Assembly: GCA_024207135.1 (NCBI GenBank)
Contig: CP042428.1
Span: 1,364,001-1,428,000, forward strand
From: Arthrobacter sp. C2
GTDB lineage: Bacteria; Actinomycetota; Actinomycetes; Actinomycetales; Micrococcaceae
Reading direction: 5' to 3'
DNA: 64,000 bases
Position 1 is the stretch's first letter. Every line of letters starts with the position of its first letter. The translations under genes and the position numbers were made by a program. Positions 1 to 10,015 of this stretch are shown piece by piece. The notes under the pieces are model-generated. The model searched no databases and had not been told where the DNA came from. It was given only the letters and a program-made list of their open reading frames with translations.

Positions 1-168
1 AACGGTTCCGATGCCGGATTCGAGCAACGTCACCGGCGCAGCCGCAGGGGCTTCGGCAAGGTGGGCGGTCAGCGTCTCGGGCGGGGCCCAGACGGTACGC
101 TGGCCGATCCCCACCACCAGGGCTGCAAGCCCAAGAATGATAGCGATCGCTGATAAGATCTTTCGCAC
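1..168 (-). CDS. Membrane-anchored protein of unknown function, N-terminal fragment
   Basis: The frame read leftwards from a GTG at 168-166 stays open to the window edge (56 codons seen). It begins VRKILSAIAIILGLAALVV, a charged start followed by about 18 hydrophobic residues, then an Ala/Pro/Thr-rich segment. That is a signal peptide or signal anchor with an extracytoplasmic remainder. The rest of the gene lies outside the window, so no function can be assigned. A possible -10 hexamer (TAGACT, minus strand, 254-249) lies about 80 nt upstream. Hydrophobic segment and open frame are seen; the GTG start is inferred. Confidence 0.6.
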   Translation of the reverse strand, partial: MRKILSAIAIILGLAALVVGIGQRTVWAPPETLTAHLAEAPAAAPVTLLESGIGTV

Positions 169-380
169 AATTACACCTAACGGATGGGGAGTCGAGATTC
201 GGCCTCGGGCTGCCGCCCCGCGTCGTGGACTAAGGGTGGCACGCCATAAGTCTAACGAGTTGTTCCGCATCCGGGTTCCTTGATGTGGGTAGCACCACGC
301 TGCGCACCGGTGAGGCATCGGCCACCATTTGCCGCATCCGACATCGGGGCCCAATGCCGACAAGAACCCGCCCCGGGTAT

Positions 381-386
381 TAAGCT
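381..386 (+). promoter_or_regulatory. -10 hexamer of a probable leaderless promoter
   Basis: TAAGCT ends 7 nt before the GTG at 394, so transcription would start at or next to the start codon. No Shine-Dalgarno sequence fits between them. Confidence 0.45.
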
Positions 387-393
387 CGGGGTT

Positions 394-1719
394 GTGACTA
401 CTCAAGACGGGGACGACGCAGTGCCTCCGGAAGCAACCGGCGGCCACGGGACCGCGCCCGGAGCCGACGGCCCCCAATCCCCGGGAACCCCGGGCACCGG
501 GGACGTTTCCCGGGACGACACCCCGATTCAGGCACCGCCGGCGGGCCCGCGGCGGTGGTGGCGCCGTCTGCTGGGCACCGCGCAGCAGACGCTCGATGCC
601 CGGATCAAGCCGCCGGCGAACTTCGGTTTCCCCCCCGAGCCGAAGCACGAGGCAGGCACGGGCATTCCGGGGGCGGATGTTTCCCCGGCCACCAACCCGA
701 TCGCCTTCGGATTCCTGTTCACGGTCGGCGTGGGACTGGCCCTGCTGGGCTTCTTCCTGCTGACCAACGTGGGTTCGCTGGTCATCTGGATCGCCATCGC
801 CCTGTTCATTGCCCTGGGACTGGACCCGGTCGTGCGCTTCCTGGTGTCGCACGGGACCTCGCGGACCGTCGGGGTGCTGGTCACGATGCTGGCCCTGCTG
901 GGCGTGGCCGCCGGGTTCATCGGCAGCATCATCCCCACACTCACCTCGCAGACGGCCCAGTTCATCGAGCGCGCCCCAAAGCTGGTCGACGACTTCCTGA
1001 AGTCCGAGCTTTTTGTCACCCTCGATGCGCAGTACCACGTCTCGGACCGAATCAGCCAGGAGATCGGGAAGTTCTTCTCCGACACCGGTGCCGTGGGCGG
1101 GATCTTCGGCGGCGTGCTGGGCGTGGGCAGCGTCATCGCCCAGGGCATGTTCGGCGTGCTGATCGTGCTGGTGCTGGCCATCTACTTCCTGGCCTCGCTG
1201 CCGGCGATGAAGTCCTTCTTCTACCGCATGGCCCCGCGCTCGCGCCGGGCACGGGTCGAGGAGCTGGGCGACACCATCACCCGGTCGGTGGGCAACTACG
1301 TCATGGGCCAGGCGTTCGTGGCACTGCTCAATGCCACCGTTGCACTGATCCTGATGAGCATCCTCGGGGTGCCCTTTGCCGCGCTGCTGACCCTGCTCGT
1401 TGCCATGCTGGCGTTCATCCCGCTGGTCGGCGCGGTGATCGCAGGAATCCTGGTGTCCCTGATCTCGCTGACCCTGGGGTGGCAGACCACCGCCATCTAC
1501 GCGATCTGCTACTTCGGGTACCTGCAGATCGAGGCGTACTTCGTCTCCCCGCGCGTGATGCAGAAGGCCGTCTCGGTCCCCGGGGCGGTGGCAGTGATCT
1601 CGGTGATCGCCGGCGGCTCGCTGCTGGGGGTCATCGGCGCACTGATGGCGATTCCCCTGGCCGCGGCGATCATGCTGATCCTGCGCGAGGTCTTCATCGC
1701 CCGCCAGGACAACCGCTAG
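394..1719 (+). CDS. AI-2E family transporter (PF01594-type polytopic membrane protein)
   Basis: Membrane protein of 441 residues. The first ~100 residues are hydrophilic and rich in Gly, Pro and Asp. The remainder has about eight hydrophobic segments, starting with NPIAFGFLFTVGVGLALLG near residue 101 and ending in a Gly/Ala/Ile-rich segment before the charged tail REVFIARQDNR. The alternating hairpin pattern with the long soluble stretch at about residues 180-250 matches the AI-2E exporter/permease family, whose members export autoinducer-2 or act as ion antiporters; the substrate here is unknown. An in-frame start exists at 280, but the GTG at 394 is preferred because a TAAGCT -10 lies 7 nt upstream. 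Ends 33 bp before the convergent zinc-ribbon gene. Confidence 0.85.
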   Translation: MTTQDGDDAVPPEATGGHGTAPGADGPQSPGTPGTGDVSRDDTPIQAPPAGPRRWWRRLLGTAQQTLDARIKPPANFGFPPEPKHEAGTGIPGADVSPATNPIAFGFLFTVGVGLALLGFFLLTNVGSLVIWIAIALFIALGLDPVVRFLVSHGTSRTVGVLVTMLALLGVAAGFIGSIIPTLTSQTAQFIERAPKLVDDFLKSELFVTLDAQYHVSDRISQEIGKFFSDTGAVGGIFGGVLGVGSVIAQGMFGVLIVLVLAIYFLASLPAMKSFFYRMAPRSRRARVEELGDTITRSVGNYVMGQAFVALLNATVALILMSILGVPFAALLTLLVAMLAFIPLVGAVIAGILVSLISLTLGWQTTAIYAICYFGYLQIEAYFVSPRVMQKAVSVPGAVAVISVIAGGSLLGVIGALMAIPLAAAIMLILREVFIARQDNR

Positions 1720-1752
1720 GGTCTTCCGGGCCCGCCGGCCGCCGGCGCCGGC

Positions 1753-2103
1753 CTAGTACCGGTAGGAGCGTGATTCCCAGCACTTGGGGTGCCAATGGCG
1801 CCGCGCCGCGGCCGAGGCGTCGTCGCCGGACCAGTGGTCCGCCCGCCACGCCACCAGGTGCTCGGTCCCCGGGGAGATGAAGCGCCCGCAACCCGGGCAC
1901 TTGTAGGTCTTGGACGCGCCGACGGCCGAAATCCGCCGCACGTGCCATTGCCCGTCCGGCGCGTCCTGCAGGCGCTGGACCCCGTAGCGCGCCTTTTCCA
2001 GCCAGGCGTCGTCGCCCGCGGCCTCGGGTCGGGTCCACTTGTTGACCCGGCCGGAACGGGGTGCGGGCGTGGAGGAACGAGAAGGTCGATTCGAGCGGGC
2101 CAT
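1753..2103 (-). CDS. Small zinc-ribbon-like conserved actinobacterial protein
   Basis: Protein of 116 residues. The N-terminal third is basic and probably disordered ([18 protein letters not shown]). The C-terminal part contains [15 protein letters not shown] followed by HWHPKCW. The Cys-x2-Cys pair plus a distal His/Cys set looks like a small zinc-binding fold. Similar short proteins, sometimes labelled ATP/GTP-binding, sit next to nucS in related actinobacteria; I cannot give a biochemical role. It is divergent from nucS (105 bp between starts). CAGAAT on the minus strand (2115-2110) is 6 nt from the ATG, suggesting a leaderless mRNA. Confidence 0.75.
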   Translation of the reverse strand: MARSNRPSRSSTPAPRSGRVNKWTRPEAAGDDAWLEKARYGVQRLQDAPDGQWHVRRISAVGASKTYKCPGCGRFISPGTEHLVAWRADHWSGDDASAAARRHWHPKCWESRSYRY

Positions 2104-2194
2104 GGTCCAATTCTGCCCCAGTTCCGTGGCGGGCCGTGCCCGCGGCGCACCCGCGGCCCGCCGCAGCCGGGCCCGGGGACGCGGCGAAACCCGG

Positions 2195-2200
2195 TAGAGT
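2195..2200 (+). promoter_or_regulatory. -10 hexamer of probable leaderless nucS promoter
   Basis: TAGAGT lies 7 nt before the GTG of nucS. No TTGACA-like -35 is seen 17 bp upstream (that site reads CCCGGG), so recognition may rest on the -10 element and its flanking GG. Confidence 0.45.
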
Positions 2201-2207
2201 GCCTGTT

Positions 2208-2903
2208 GTGCGTTTAGTGATTGCCAAGTGTTCAGTTGATTACGAGGGCCGCCTTCGGGCCCACCTCCCCCTGGCGACCCGTCTGTTGATGGTCAAGGCC
2301 GACGGCTCCGTGCTGGTGCATTCCGACGGCGGCAGCTACAAGCCGCTGAACTGGATGAGCCCTCCGGCGGTGATGCGGGTCGTCGAGCCCGACGAGGAAC
2401 AGGCCGCCGAGGGAGACATCGAACTCTGGCACGTCGCCCACCAGAAGTCCGACGACCGCCTGGTGGTCCACATCAAGGAGATCATCCACGACACCGAGCA
2501 CAACCTCGGGATCGACCCCGGGCTGATCAAGGACGGGGCCGAGGCCGACCTGCAGCGCCTGCTGGCCGAGCAGATCGAGACCGTCGGCGTCGGCTACACG
2601 CTGATCCGCCGCGAGTACATGACAGCCATCGGCCCCGTGGACATCCTGGCACGCGACGCCGGCGGCGCCACCGTGGCCATCGAGCTCAAGCGCAATGGCG
2701 ACATCGACGGCGTCGAACAGCTCACCCGCTACCTCGAGCTGCTCAACCGCGACCCGCTGCTCAAGCCGGTGCGCGGCATCTTCGCCGCCCAGAAGATCAA
2801 GCCACAGGCCCGCACGCTGGCCACCGACCGCGGCATCGATTGCCTGGTGTTGGACTACGACGCGATGCGCGGCGTCGACGACGTGGCAGCGCGGCTCTTC
2901 TAG
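2208..2903 (+). CDS. nucS: Mismatch-specific endonuclease NucS/EndoMS
   Basis: Protein of 231 residues. NucS cuts both strands at mismatched DNA with the sliding clamp and provides non-canonical mismatch repair in actinobacteria that lack MutS/MutL. The N-terminus [20 protein letters not shown] is characteristic of the family. The C-terminal PD-(D/E)XK nuclease core is visible: Asp145 in GPVDILAR, then Glu159 and Lys161 in AIELKR. The GTG at 2208 is chosen over in-frame upstream codons because family members begin with this segment and a -10 hexamer sits 7 nt before it. Followed after 145 bp by nagA on the same strand. Assignment is firm; the clamp-binding tail was not separately identified. 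Confidence 0.93.
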   Translation: MRLVIAKCSVDYEGRLRAHLPLATRLLMVKADGSVLVHSDGGSYKPLNWMSPPAVMRVVEPDEEQAAEGDIELWHVAHQKSDDRLVVHIKEIIHDTEHNLGIDPGLIKDGAEADLQRLLAEQIETVGVGYTLIRREYMTAIGPVDILARDAGGATVAIELKRNGDIDGVEQLTRYLELLNRDPLLKPVRGIFAAQKIKPQARTLATDRGIDCLVLDYDAMRGVDDVAARLF

Positions 2904-3036
2904 GGACCCAGCGGCACCGCTTGACCCCGCCTTCGGGACCACATCCCTCGGCGGCGCCGGACCGGCTTGGCCCGGCCCGACAGGCGGGAGGCGCAACCTT
3001 GTGCCGCGGCTACCCCGGTACGCGGGCGCTCGGACC

Positions 3037-3042
3037 TAGAAT
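3037..3042 (+). promoter_or_regulatory. -10 hexamer of probable leaderless nagA promoter
   Basis: TAGAAT (five of six match TATAAT) ends 6 nt before the ATG at 3049. Confidence 0.5.
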
Positions 3043-3048
3043 GGGTCC

Positions 3049-4272
3049 ATGACTTCCACCGACTCACCCGACCGTTACGCATTGACCGGACGACTGGTGT
3101 CCCCCGGCAGGGACATCACCAAGGGCATCATCGCCGTGGAGGGCAACCGGATTGCGTTCGCCGGCGACGTGCGCGAGTTCTCCTTCTTCGACGAAGCCGG
3201 CGCCTTTGAGCTGCGTGAAAGCCCCGAGGGAACCATCATCATCCCCGGCCTGATCGACCTGCATTGCCACGGCGCGGCCGGCGGCGATTTCCCCTCCGGG
3301 GACCGCGAGAAGATCGCCACCGCCATCGAGCACCTGCACCGCTCGGGCACCACCTCATTCTTGGCATCGCTGGTCACCGCATCGCGCGCCGACATGCTGG
3401 CCTCCGCCACCGTGCTGTCCGAGTTCGCCCAGCGCGGGGACATCGCCGGGATCCATGCGGAGGGGCCGTTCCTGTCCACCGTGCGCTGCGGCGCCCAGGA
3501 CCCGGCATTCCTCTCCGACCCGGAACCGGACTTCGTCGATGAACTGATCGACGCCTCGGCCGGCCAGCTGCGCACCATGACCTACGCGCCGGAACTTCCC
3601 GGGGCCGACGCGCTCCTCGAGCAGCTGGTCTCCCAGGGAGTTGTCCCCTCCCTGGGACACACCGATGCCGATGCGTCCACCACCGCCGCCTCGCTGGCCC
3701 TGGCCCGCGAGGAACTGGCCAGCGCCGGTGTCGACGGCTTCACCGAGCGCCCCACCGTCACCCACCTGTTCAACGGGATGCCGCCGATGCACCACCGGGC
3801 ACCCGGTCCGGTCGCTGCCTGCCTGGAAATGGCTGCCCAGGGCAAGATCATCGTCGAGCTCATCGCCGACGGCGTGCACCTCGACCCGGACATGGTCCGT
3901 GCCATGTTCAACCTGGTGGGGGCCGAGTCCATCGCGCTGGTCACGGACTCGATGGCAGCCACCGGACTGGCGGACGGCACCTACGAGCTGGGCCCGGCAG
4001 AAGTCATGGTGTCCAACGGGGAAGCCCGCCTGGCATCGAACGGATCGCTGGCCGGGGGTACCGCCAGCATGCTTGACGTCCTGCGCTTCACGGTGGCCGC
4101 AGGGGTGGATCTGCGCGACGCCCTCGTTTCCGCCACCAAGGTGCCGGCGAGCGTGCTGGGCCTGATCGACGAGGCCGGTCGGCTCCACCAGGGTTTTGCG
4201 GCGGACCTGCTGGTCCTGGACGCGGACCTGGTGCTGCAGCAGGTTGTCCGCAACGGCAAATACCTGCTCTGA
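3049..4272 (+). CDS. nagA: N-acetylglucosamine-6-phosphate deacetylase
   Basis: Protein of 407 residues, usual length for NagA. It removes the acetyl group from GlcNAc-6-phosphate in amino-sugar use and peptidoglycan recycling. Amidohydrolase metal and substrate motifs appear in order: LIDLHCHG (about residues 67-74), HAEGPFL (about 137), GHTDAD (about 202), THLFNGMPPMHHR (about 236) and VTDSMAATG (about 298). The final segment, AADLLVLDADLVLQQVV, is the usual small beta-sandwich end. It stands alone: no nagB or PTS gene is adjacent. No plausible Shine-Dalgarno sequence precedes the ATG, consistent with a leaderless mRNA. Confidence 0.93.
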   Translation: MTSTDSPDRYALTGRLVSPGRDITKGIIAVEGNRIAFAGDVREFSFFDEAGAFELRESPEGTIIIPGLIDLHCHGAAGGDFPSGDREKIATAIEHLHRSGTTSFLASLVTASRADMLASATVLSEFAQRGDIAGIHAEGPFLSTVRCGAQDPAFLSDPEPDFVDELIDASAGQLRTMTYAPELPGADALLEQLVSQGVVPSLGHTDADASTTAASLALAREELASAGVDGFTERPTVTHLFNGMPPMHHRAPGPVAACLEMAAQGKIIVELIADGVHLDPDMVRAMFNLVGAESIALVTDSMAATGLADGTYELGPAEVMVSNGEARLASNGSLAGGTASMLDVLRFTVAAGVDLRDALVSATKVPASVLGLIDEAGRLHQGFAADLLVLDADLVLQQVVRNGKYLL

Positions 4273-4686
4273 CGGTCCACCCCTTCCCCACGCGGCATCC
4301 GCCGGGCCCGGTGGTTGCCGGGTTCGGCCCGCTGCCGCACCAGCCGTGCCCTCCGGCCGAGCCTTGCAGCCCCCCAAGACCCCGCGACTCCCCCGGAACG
4401 ACGGCACCGCTCTCCGCCGGCAGTCCTTATCACGGCTCCGGTCCGCGCGAGCCCGTATGAACTCTTTGCTTGCCATCTGAGTCCAAGGTATTGACCCAAG
4501 TCACACCATTGTGTGATGCTTGACTCAGTCTTTGTGTTGGTTAGTCATACCCGCCAAAGCAGTGCTGCGGGTGTGAAGTGACTGCGGCGGGGTTAAACCC
4601 ACGCCAGTGATCTTCTCACTTGAGTACCACCCATGGCCGTTGCACGGTGCAGCGGCCAGATTTTCGCACTAAATGAGGAGATATAC
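4273..4686 (+). promoter_or_regulatory. Intergenic region: promoter and structured leader of the cold-shock gene
   Basis: This 414-bp stretch has no convincing gene. The first ~180 bp are GC-rich and featureless. Two TTGAC-type -35 elements follow: TTGACC at 4491-4496 and TTGACT at 4520-4525, the second with TAGTCA (4542-4547) 16 bp downstream. A perfect inverted repeat, TCACAC-CATT-GTGTGA (4501-4516), lies just before the second -35. The transcribed part is about 130 nt and contains a short hairpin AGTGA-TCTTC-TCACT (4606-4620) and an 11-bp hairpin at 4634-4658. The Shine-Dalgarno GAGGAG is at 4675-4680. Cold-shock genes often have such leaders; the function here is inferred. Confidence 0.55.
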
Positions 4687-4890
4687 ATGGCTCAGGGAAC
4701 CGTGAAGTGGTTTAACGCCGAAAAGGGATTCGGCTTCATCACTCCCGATGGCGCCGAGGCTGACGTTTTCGTGCACTACTCGGAAATCCAGACCAACGGT
4801 TTCCGCACGCTGGAAGAGAACCAGCGCGTGGAATTCGAAGTTGGACAGGGCGCCAAGGGGCCGCAGGCCACCGGCGTGGTCGGTCTCTAA
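4687..4890 (+). CDS. cspA: Cold-shock protein, CspA family
   Basis: Single-domain protein of 67 residues with the cold-shock fold, binding single-stranded RNA/DNA as an RNA chaperone. It begins [20 protein letters not shown]; the RNP1 motif KGFGFI (about residues 15-20) and RNP2 motif DVFVHYS (about 28-34) are both present. The ATG at 4687 has an excellent Shine-Dalgarno GAGGAG 6 nt upstream. An in-frame start at 4633 would add 18 residues not found in the family and is rejected. The long leader suggests post-transcriptional control; whether it is cold-induced or constitutive cannot be read from sequence. Confidence 0.95.
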   Translation: MAQGTVKWFNAEKGFGFITPDGAEADVFVHYSEIQTNGFRTLEENQRVEFEVGQGAKGPQATGVVGL

Positions 4891-4984
4891 AGGACTTCAC
4901 AGACTCTTTGAACTTCCCGCCCTTTCGTGCCCGGCTCGCATGGCGCAGCCGGTTGGATAGGCGGAAACGCTAAAAGAATACAAA

Positions 4985-5023
4985 AGCCTGGGGCGGGATG
5001 ATTTATTCATCCCGCCCCAGGCT
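4985..5023. terminator. Bidirectional intrinsic terminator between csp and the DUF2550 gene
   Basis: Perfect 17-bp stem (4985-5001 with 5007-5023) and a 5-nt loop. On the minus strand it is followed by TTTTGTATTCTTTT, a good U-tract, so it serves the ATP synthase operon end best. On the plus strand ATTGTCTTGCTT follows and may end the csp transcript. Confidence 0.85.
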
Positions 5024-5037
5024 ATTGTCTTGCTTGA

Positions 5038-5475
5038 TCAGTCTTGCCGCCAGGTGCCAACGCCCGCAACGGGGCCGGCCTCCAACCAGGCCGAAAGGCC
5101 GTTGTAGGTCTGGTAATCCATGGCAATCAAGACGTCTCGGCCTTCATAGCTCATCATCACGATGACGCTTCCGGGCTGCACCAGGTGCTTTTCCTCTTCC
5201 TCGGGTTTTCTCCAGCCCTTGAGCAGGATGGAGGACCGTTGGAATCGATGCACCGGTATCGGGGAGACCGAAAAGAGCTTGAGGAACTCAAGCTCTCCAG
5301 GAGCATAACGCGCAATCACCATCATCCATTTCCCGGAGGACATGCAGATGGAAGCGTCGAAAGTGCCAAGAGTGCGCCGCAACTGAATGCGGCGCACTCC
5401 CATGGCACCCAAGAACATCACCACAAGCAGCAGGGCTGCCAACACGATGAGTACAGGAATGCCGAGTTCGTTCAA
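5038..5475 (-). CDS. DUF2550 family membrane-anchored protein
   Basis: Protein of 145 residues. One N-terminal transmembrane segment (about residues 7-27, rich in Val, Leu, Ala) is followed by a short basic stretch RRIQLRR and a soluble cytoplasmic domain with a PH-like beta pattern (CMSSGKWMMVIARY). Members of this actinobacterial family occur directly after atpC, as here: the start lies 7 bp past the atpC stop, so it is the last gene of the ATP synthase operon. Its biochemical role is unknown to me; the conserved position suggests a link to the synthase or simple co-transcription. Confidence 0.85.
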   Translation of the reverse strand: MNELGIPVLIVLAALLLVVMFLGAMGVRRIQLRRTLGTFDASICMSSGKWMMVIARYAPGELEFLKLFSVSPIPVHRFQRSSILLKGWRKPEEEEKHLVQPGSVIVMMSYEGRDVLIAMDYQTYNGLSAWLEAGPVAGVGTWRQD

Positions 5476-5482
5476 GGCAGGA

Positions 5483-5767
5483 CTATCGAGTTCCCGCCGG
5501 GACGGAGTCGGCCATGACGGCGTTGTCCGCTACGATCACCACGCGGTCGGCGTCAACGGAGAAGAACCCGCCATCAACCTGGACCGAGAACCGTGACCCG
5601 GAGACCGGAACGATTTCCAGATCCCCGGCAGCCAGGACGGCCAGCATCGGCACGTGGCCGGGAAGGATCCCGATCTCGCCATTGCTGGTGCGTCCCTTGA
5701 CCAGTTTCGCCGCTCCCGACCACACGAAGTGGTCGGCTGCAACGATTTCGACTTGGAGTTCGACCAT
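5483..5767 (-). CDS. atpC: ATP synthase F1 epsilon subunit
   Basis: Protein of 94 residues, beginning MVELQVEIVAADHFVWSG. Epsilon is part of the central stalk and regulates the F1 motor. The N-terminal beta-sandwich is complete, with the typical GEIGILPGHVPMLAVL segment at about residues 30-45 and FSVDADRVVIVADNAV near the end. The C-terminal helical hairpin of E. coli epsilon is very short or absent, which is common in actinobacteria and implies weaker epsilon inhibition. The ATG at 5767 starts 2 nt after the atpD stop; upstream in-frame codons would run into atpD. Confidence 0.94.
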   Translation of the reverse strand: MVELQVEIVAADHFVWSGAAKLVKGRTSNGEIGILPGHVPMLAVLAAGDLEIVPVSGSRFSVQVDGGFFSVDADRVVIVADNAVMADSVPAGTR

Positions 5768-5769
5768 GA

Positions 5770-7284
<1,515 letters not shown>

Positions 7285-8178
7285 TTAGCCGTTCAGCGCG
7301 TCAGCGCCGGCAACAATTTCGGAAAGTTCCTGGGTAACCTCGGCCTGGCGGGCGTTGTTACGAAGACGCGTGTACTTCTTGATGAGGTCCTTGGCGTTGT
7401 CGCCTGCGGACTTCATGGCACGCTGGCGGGCTGCGAGCTCGGAAGCCGCCGCCTGCAACATTGCGTTGAAGATACGTGACTCGATGTAGCGCGGGAGCAG
7501 TGCATCCAAGACCTGCTCCGGTTCCGGCTCGTATTCGTAGAGCGGCAACAGCTCGTCGGCAGGAGTCTCGGACTCCTCCTCGACAACCTCAAGCGGCAGC
7601 AAACGAATGACCGTCGGCTCCTGAACGACCATCGACTTGAACTGGGTGAAAACAACGTGGATCTCGTCCACGCCACCAGCTTCAAACTCGTCGGCAAAGT
7701 CCTTCAGCAGGACTTCGCGCAGTTCGCGTGCGGTTGCAAACTCCGGAGCGTCGGTTCCACCGGTCCACACCTTCGCGTAGTCCCGTCCACGGAAGTCGAA
7801 GTACGCCTGGGCCTTGCGGCCGACCAGATAGGTCTTGACGTCCTTGCCTTCTGAATGGAGCAGTTCAACGAGGTGCTCTGCCTGCTTCAAGACGCTGGCG
7901 GAGTAGGACCCGGCGAGACCGCGGTCCGAAGTCATGACCAAGACTGCCGCGCGACGGATTGACTCCGGCTCGGTGGTCAGTGGGTGCTCGACCTCGGACT
8001 GTGACGCGACGGCAGTAACAGCACGGGTAATCGCATTGGCGTACGGCAGCGATGCCGAGACACGCGCACGTGCCTTGCCAATACGGGAAGAGGCGATCAG
8101 TTCCATCGCCTTGAAGATCTTGCCCATCGACGTCGTCGATGCAATCTTCTGGCGGTAGACCCGAATCTGGGCTCCCAT
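7285..8178 (-). CDS. atpG: ATP synthase F1 gamma subunit
   Basis: Protein of 297 residues forming the rotating central shaft of F1. The N-terminal coiled-coil segment [18 protein letters not shown] and the C-terminal partner [25 protein letters not shown] are both present, as is the conserved [11 protein letters not shown]. An acidic stretch ([24 protein letters not shown], about residues 205-228, here described in part) is longer than in E. coli and typical of actinobacterial gamma. The ATG at 8178 has AAGGAAAGGAC upstream; an in-frame start at 8220 is rejected. Lies 78 bp after atpA. Confidence 0.96.
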   Translation of the reverse strand: MGAQIRVYRQKIASTTSMGKIFKAMELIASSRIGKARARVSASLPYANAITRAVTAVASQSEVEHPLTTEPESIRRAAVLVMTSDRGLAGSYSASVLKQAEHLVELLHSEGKDVKTYLVGRKAQAYFDFRGRDYAKVWTGGTDAPEFATARELREVLLKDFADEFEAGGVDEIHVVFTQFKSMVVQEPTVIRLLPLEVVEEESETPADELLPLYEYEPEPEQVLDALLPRYIESRIFNAMLQAAASELAARQRAMKSAGDNAKDLIKKYTRLRNNARQAEVTQELSEIVAGADALNG

Positions 8179-8256
8179 GTTTGTCCTTTCCTTATCCCTT
8201 TGCAGTGGTTGCCGCGCCACACGTGGCGACGCGGCAACCCCTACTCAAAGGTGATG

Positions 8257-9894
8257 TCAGCGCTTTTGCTTGACGATCTTTTCCTGGTCGACGGAACCCT
8301 CGGACAAGGCATCGAATTCTTCGTTGCCTGCGGCGACAAGCCTGTCGTCGCCCTGGCCAAAGAAACCGGCCTTGAACTCGACGATGTTCGTCTCGAGCGT
8401 TTGCGCGGTCTCGTCCTCGAGCTTGCCGGTTTCGGCAATCACGGTCAACGCGTTGGTGCGGTGACGAAGGTGAGCGAGGAACTCGGTCTCGAAGCGGCGA
8501 ACGTCTTCAACCGGGACATCGTCCAAGTAACCCTTGGTGCCCATCCAGATGGAAACAACCTGGTCCTCAACGGGGAACGGTGCGTACTGGCCCTGCTTGA
8601 GCAGTTCCATCAAACGCGCGCCACGGGTCAGCTGCTGCTTGGAAGCGGCATCCAGGTCCGAGGCAAACATGGCGAAGGCCTGCATGTCACGGTACTGGGC
8701 CAATTCCAGCTTCAACGTACCGGAAACCTTCTTCATGGCCTTGACCTGGGCCGAGCCACCCACGCGGGACACGGAGATGCCCACGTCGACGGCCGGACGC
8801 TGGTTGGCGTTGAAGAGGTCCGACTGCAGGAAGATCTGGCCATCGGTGATCGAGATGACGTTGGTCGGGATGAATGCCGAGACGTCGTTTGCCTTGGTCT
8901 CGATGATCGGCAGACCGGTCATCGAACCGGCACCGAGCTCGTCGGAGAGCTTGGCACAACGCTCGAGCAGACGGGAGTGCAGGTAGAACACGTCACCCGG
9001 GTATGCCTCGCGTCCTGGCGGACGGCGCAGCAGCAGCGATACGGCGCGGTAGGCTTCGGCCTGCTTGGACAGATCATCAAAGACGATCAGAACGTGCTTG
9101 CCGTCGTACATCCAGTGCTGGCCAATGGCCGAGCCGGCGTACGGTGCCAGGTACTTGAAACCAGCCGGGTCGGATGCCGGGGAGGCCACGATAGTGGTGT
9201 ACTCCAGGGCGCCATTGTCGGCGAGAGTCTGGCGCACTGCGGCAATGGTCGAAGCCTTCTGACCGATTGCCACGTAGATGCAGCGGACCTGCTTGTTGGT
9301 ATCGCCCGAAGCCCAGTTGGCCTTCTGGTTGATGATGGCGTCAACGGCCAGGGCCGTCTTGCCGGTCTGGCGGTCACCAATGATCAGCTGGCGCTGGCCA
9401 CGGCCGATCGGGATCATCGCGTCGATGGCCTTCATGCCGGTCTGCAGCGGTTCGTGAACCGACTTGCGCTGCGTCACGCCAGGAGCCTGCGTTTCCAGCG
9501 CACGACGTGCGGTGGAAGCGATCGGGCCAAGGTCATCGATCGGCTCGCCCAACGGGTCCACCACGCGGCCCAGGAAGGCGTCGCCCACCGGAACCGAAAG
9601 GATTTCGCCGGTGCGCTCTACGCGCTGGCCTTCGGCAATGCCGGTGAAGTCGCCAAGGACAACAACACCGATATCGCGGGTATCAAGGTTCTGGGCCAGG
9701 CCCAGAGTGCCGTCTTCGAAGCGAAGCAGCTCATTGGCCATGACGGAGGGAAGACCCTCCACCTTGGCGATGCCGTCACTTGCCGTGGTTACGCGGCCGA
9801 CCTCGGTGCGCTCAGCTTTGCCCGGTTCGTAGGACGCTGCGAACTCATTCAAGGCATTGCGGACGTCGTCGGCGTTGATGGTCAATTCGGCCAT
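8257..9894 (-). CDS. atpA: ATP synthase F1 alpha subunit
   Basis: Non-catalytic nucleotide-binding subunit, 545 residues, beginning [18 protein letters not shown]. The P-loop GDRQTGKT (about residues 170-177) and the downstream [26 protein letters not shown] region are intact. The C-terminal extension past the usual ~510 residues ([19 protein letters not shown]) is typical of actinobacteria. The ATG at 9894 is preferred, with GGAGAGCAGGG upstream; an in-frame start 90 bp earlier would add a non-family segment. The 120-bp gap after atpH contains a strong stem-loop. Confidence 0.97.
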   Translation of the reverse strand: MAELTINADDVRNALNEFAASYEPGKAERTEVGRVTTASDGIAKVEGLPSVMANELLRFEDGTLGLAQNLDTRDIGVVVLGDFTGIAEGQRVERTGEILSVPVGDAFLGRVVDPLGEPIDDLGPIASTARRALETQAPGVTQRKSVHEPLQTGMKAIDAMIPIGRGQRQLIIGDRQTGKTALAVDAIINQKANWASGDTNKQVRCIYVAIGQKASTIAAVRQTLADNGALEYTTIVASPASDPAGFKYLAPYAGSAIGQHWMYDGKHVLIVFDDLSKQAEAYRAVSLLLRRPPGREAYPGDVFYLHSRLLERCAKLSDELGAGSMTGLPIIETKANDVSAFIPTNVISITDGQIFLQSDLFNANQRPAVDVGISVSRVGGSAQVKAMKKVSGTLKLELAQYRDMQAFAMFASDLDAASKQQLTRGARLMELLKQGQYAPFPVEDQVVSIWMGTKGYLDDVPVEDVRRFETEFLAHLRHRTNALTVIAETGKLEDETAQTLETNIVEFKAGFFGQGDDRLVAAGNEEFDALSEGSVDQEKIVKQKR

Positions 9895-9984
9895 CTGCAG
9901 TCCCTGCTCTCCTAAGTTGTGATTGCCGCGATGGATCCTTGCGGCAACCGAAATTTGATTCAGTCTATGGTGACTGGCCTGCAA

Positions 9985-10015
9985 GGCAGGCCCCCCGTTG
10001 TGGTGGGGGGCTGCC
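9985..10015 (-). other. Intra-operon stem-loop directly after the atpH stop codon
   Basis: GGCAGGCCCCCC (9985-9996) pairs with GGGGGGCTGCC (10005-10015), 11 bp with one bulged G and an 8-nt loop. In the operon mRNA it begins at the last base of the atpH stop codon. No U-tract follows, so it is more likely a processing or stability element than a full terminator. Confidence 0.6.

Noticed and set aside
11-283. 90-codon plus-strand frame at the window start
   Set aside because: Opposite a minus-strand frame with a clear signal anchor; its own sequence has no recognisable features.
1720-1752. GCCGGC-rich palindromic stretch between the AI-2E and zinc-ribbon genes
   Set aside because: Short and simple GC repeats of this kind arise easily at this base composition; no clear terminator structure.
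4633-4686. Upstream in-frame ATG extending the cold-shock protein by 18 residues
   Set aside because: It lies within the leader hairpin, has no ribosome-binding site, and the extension is not a family feature.
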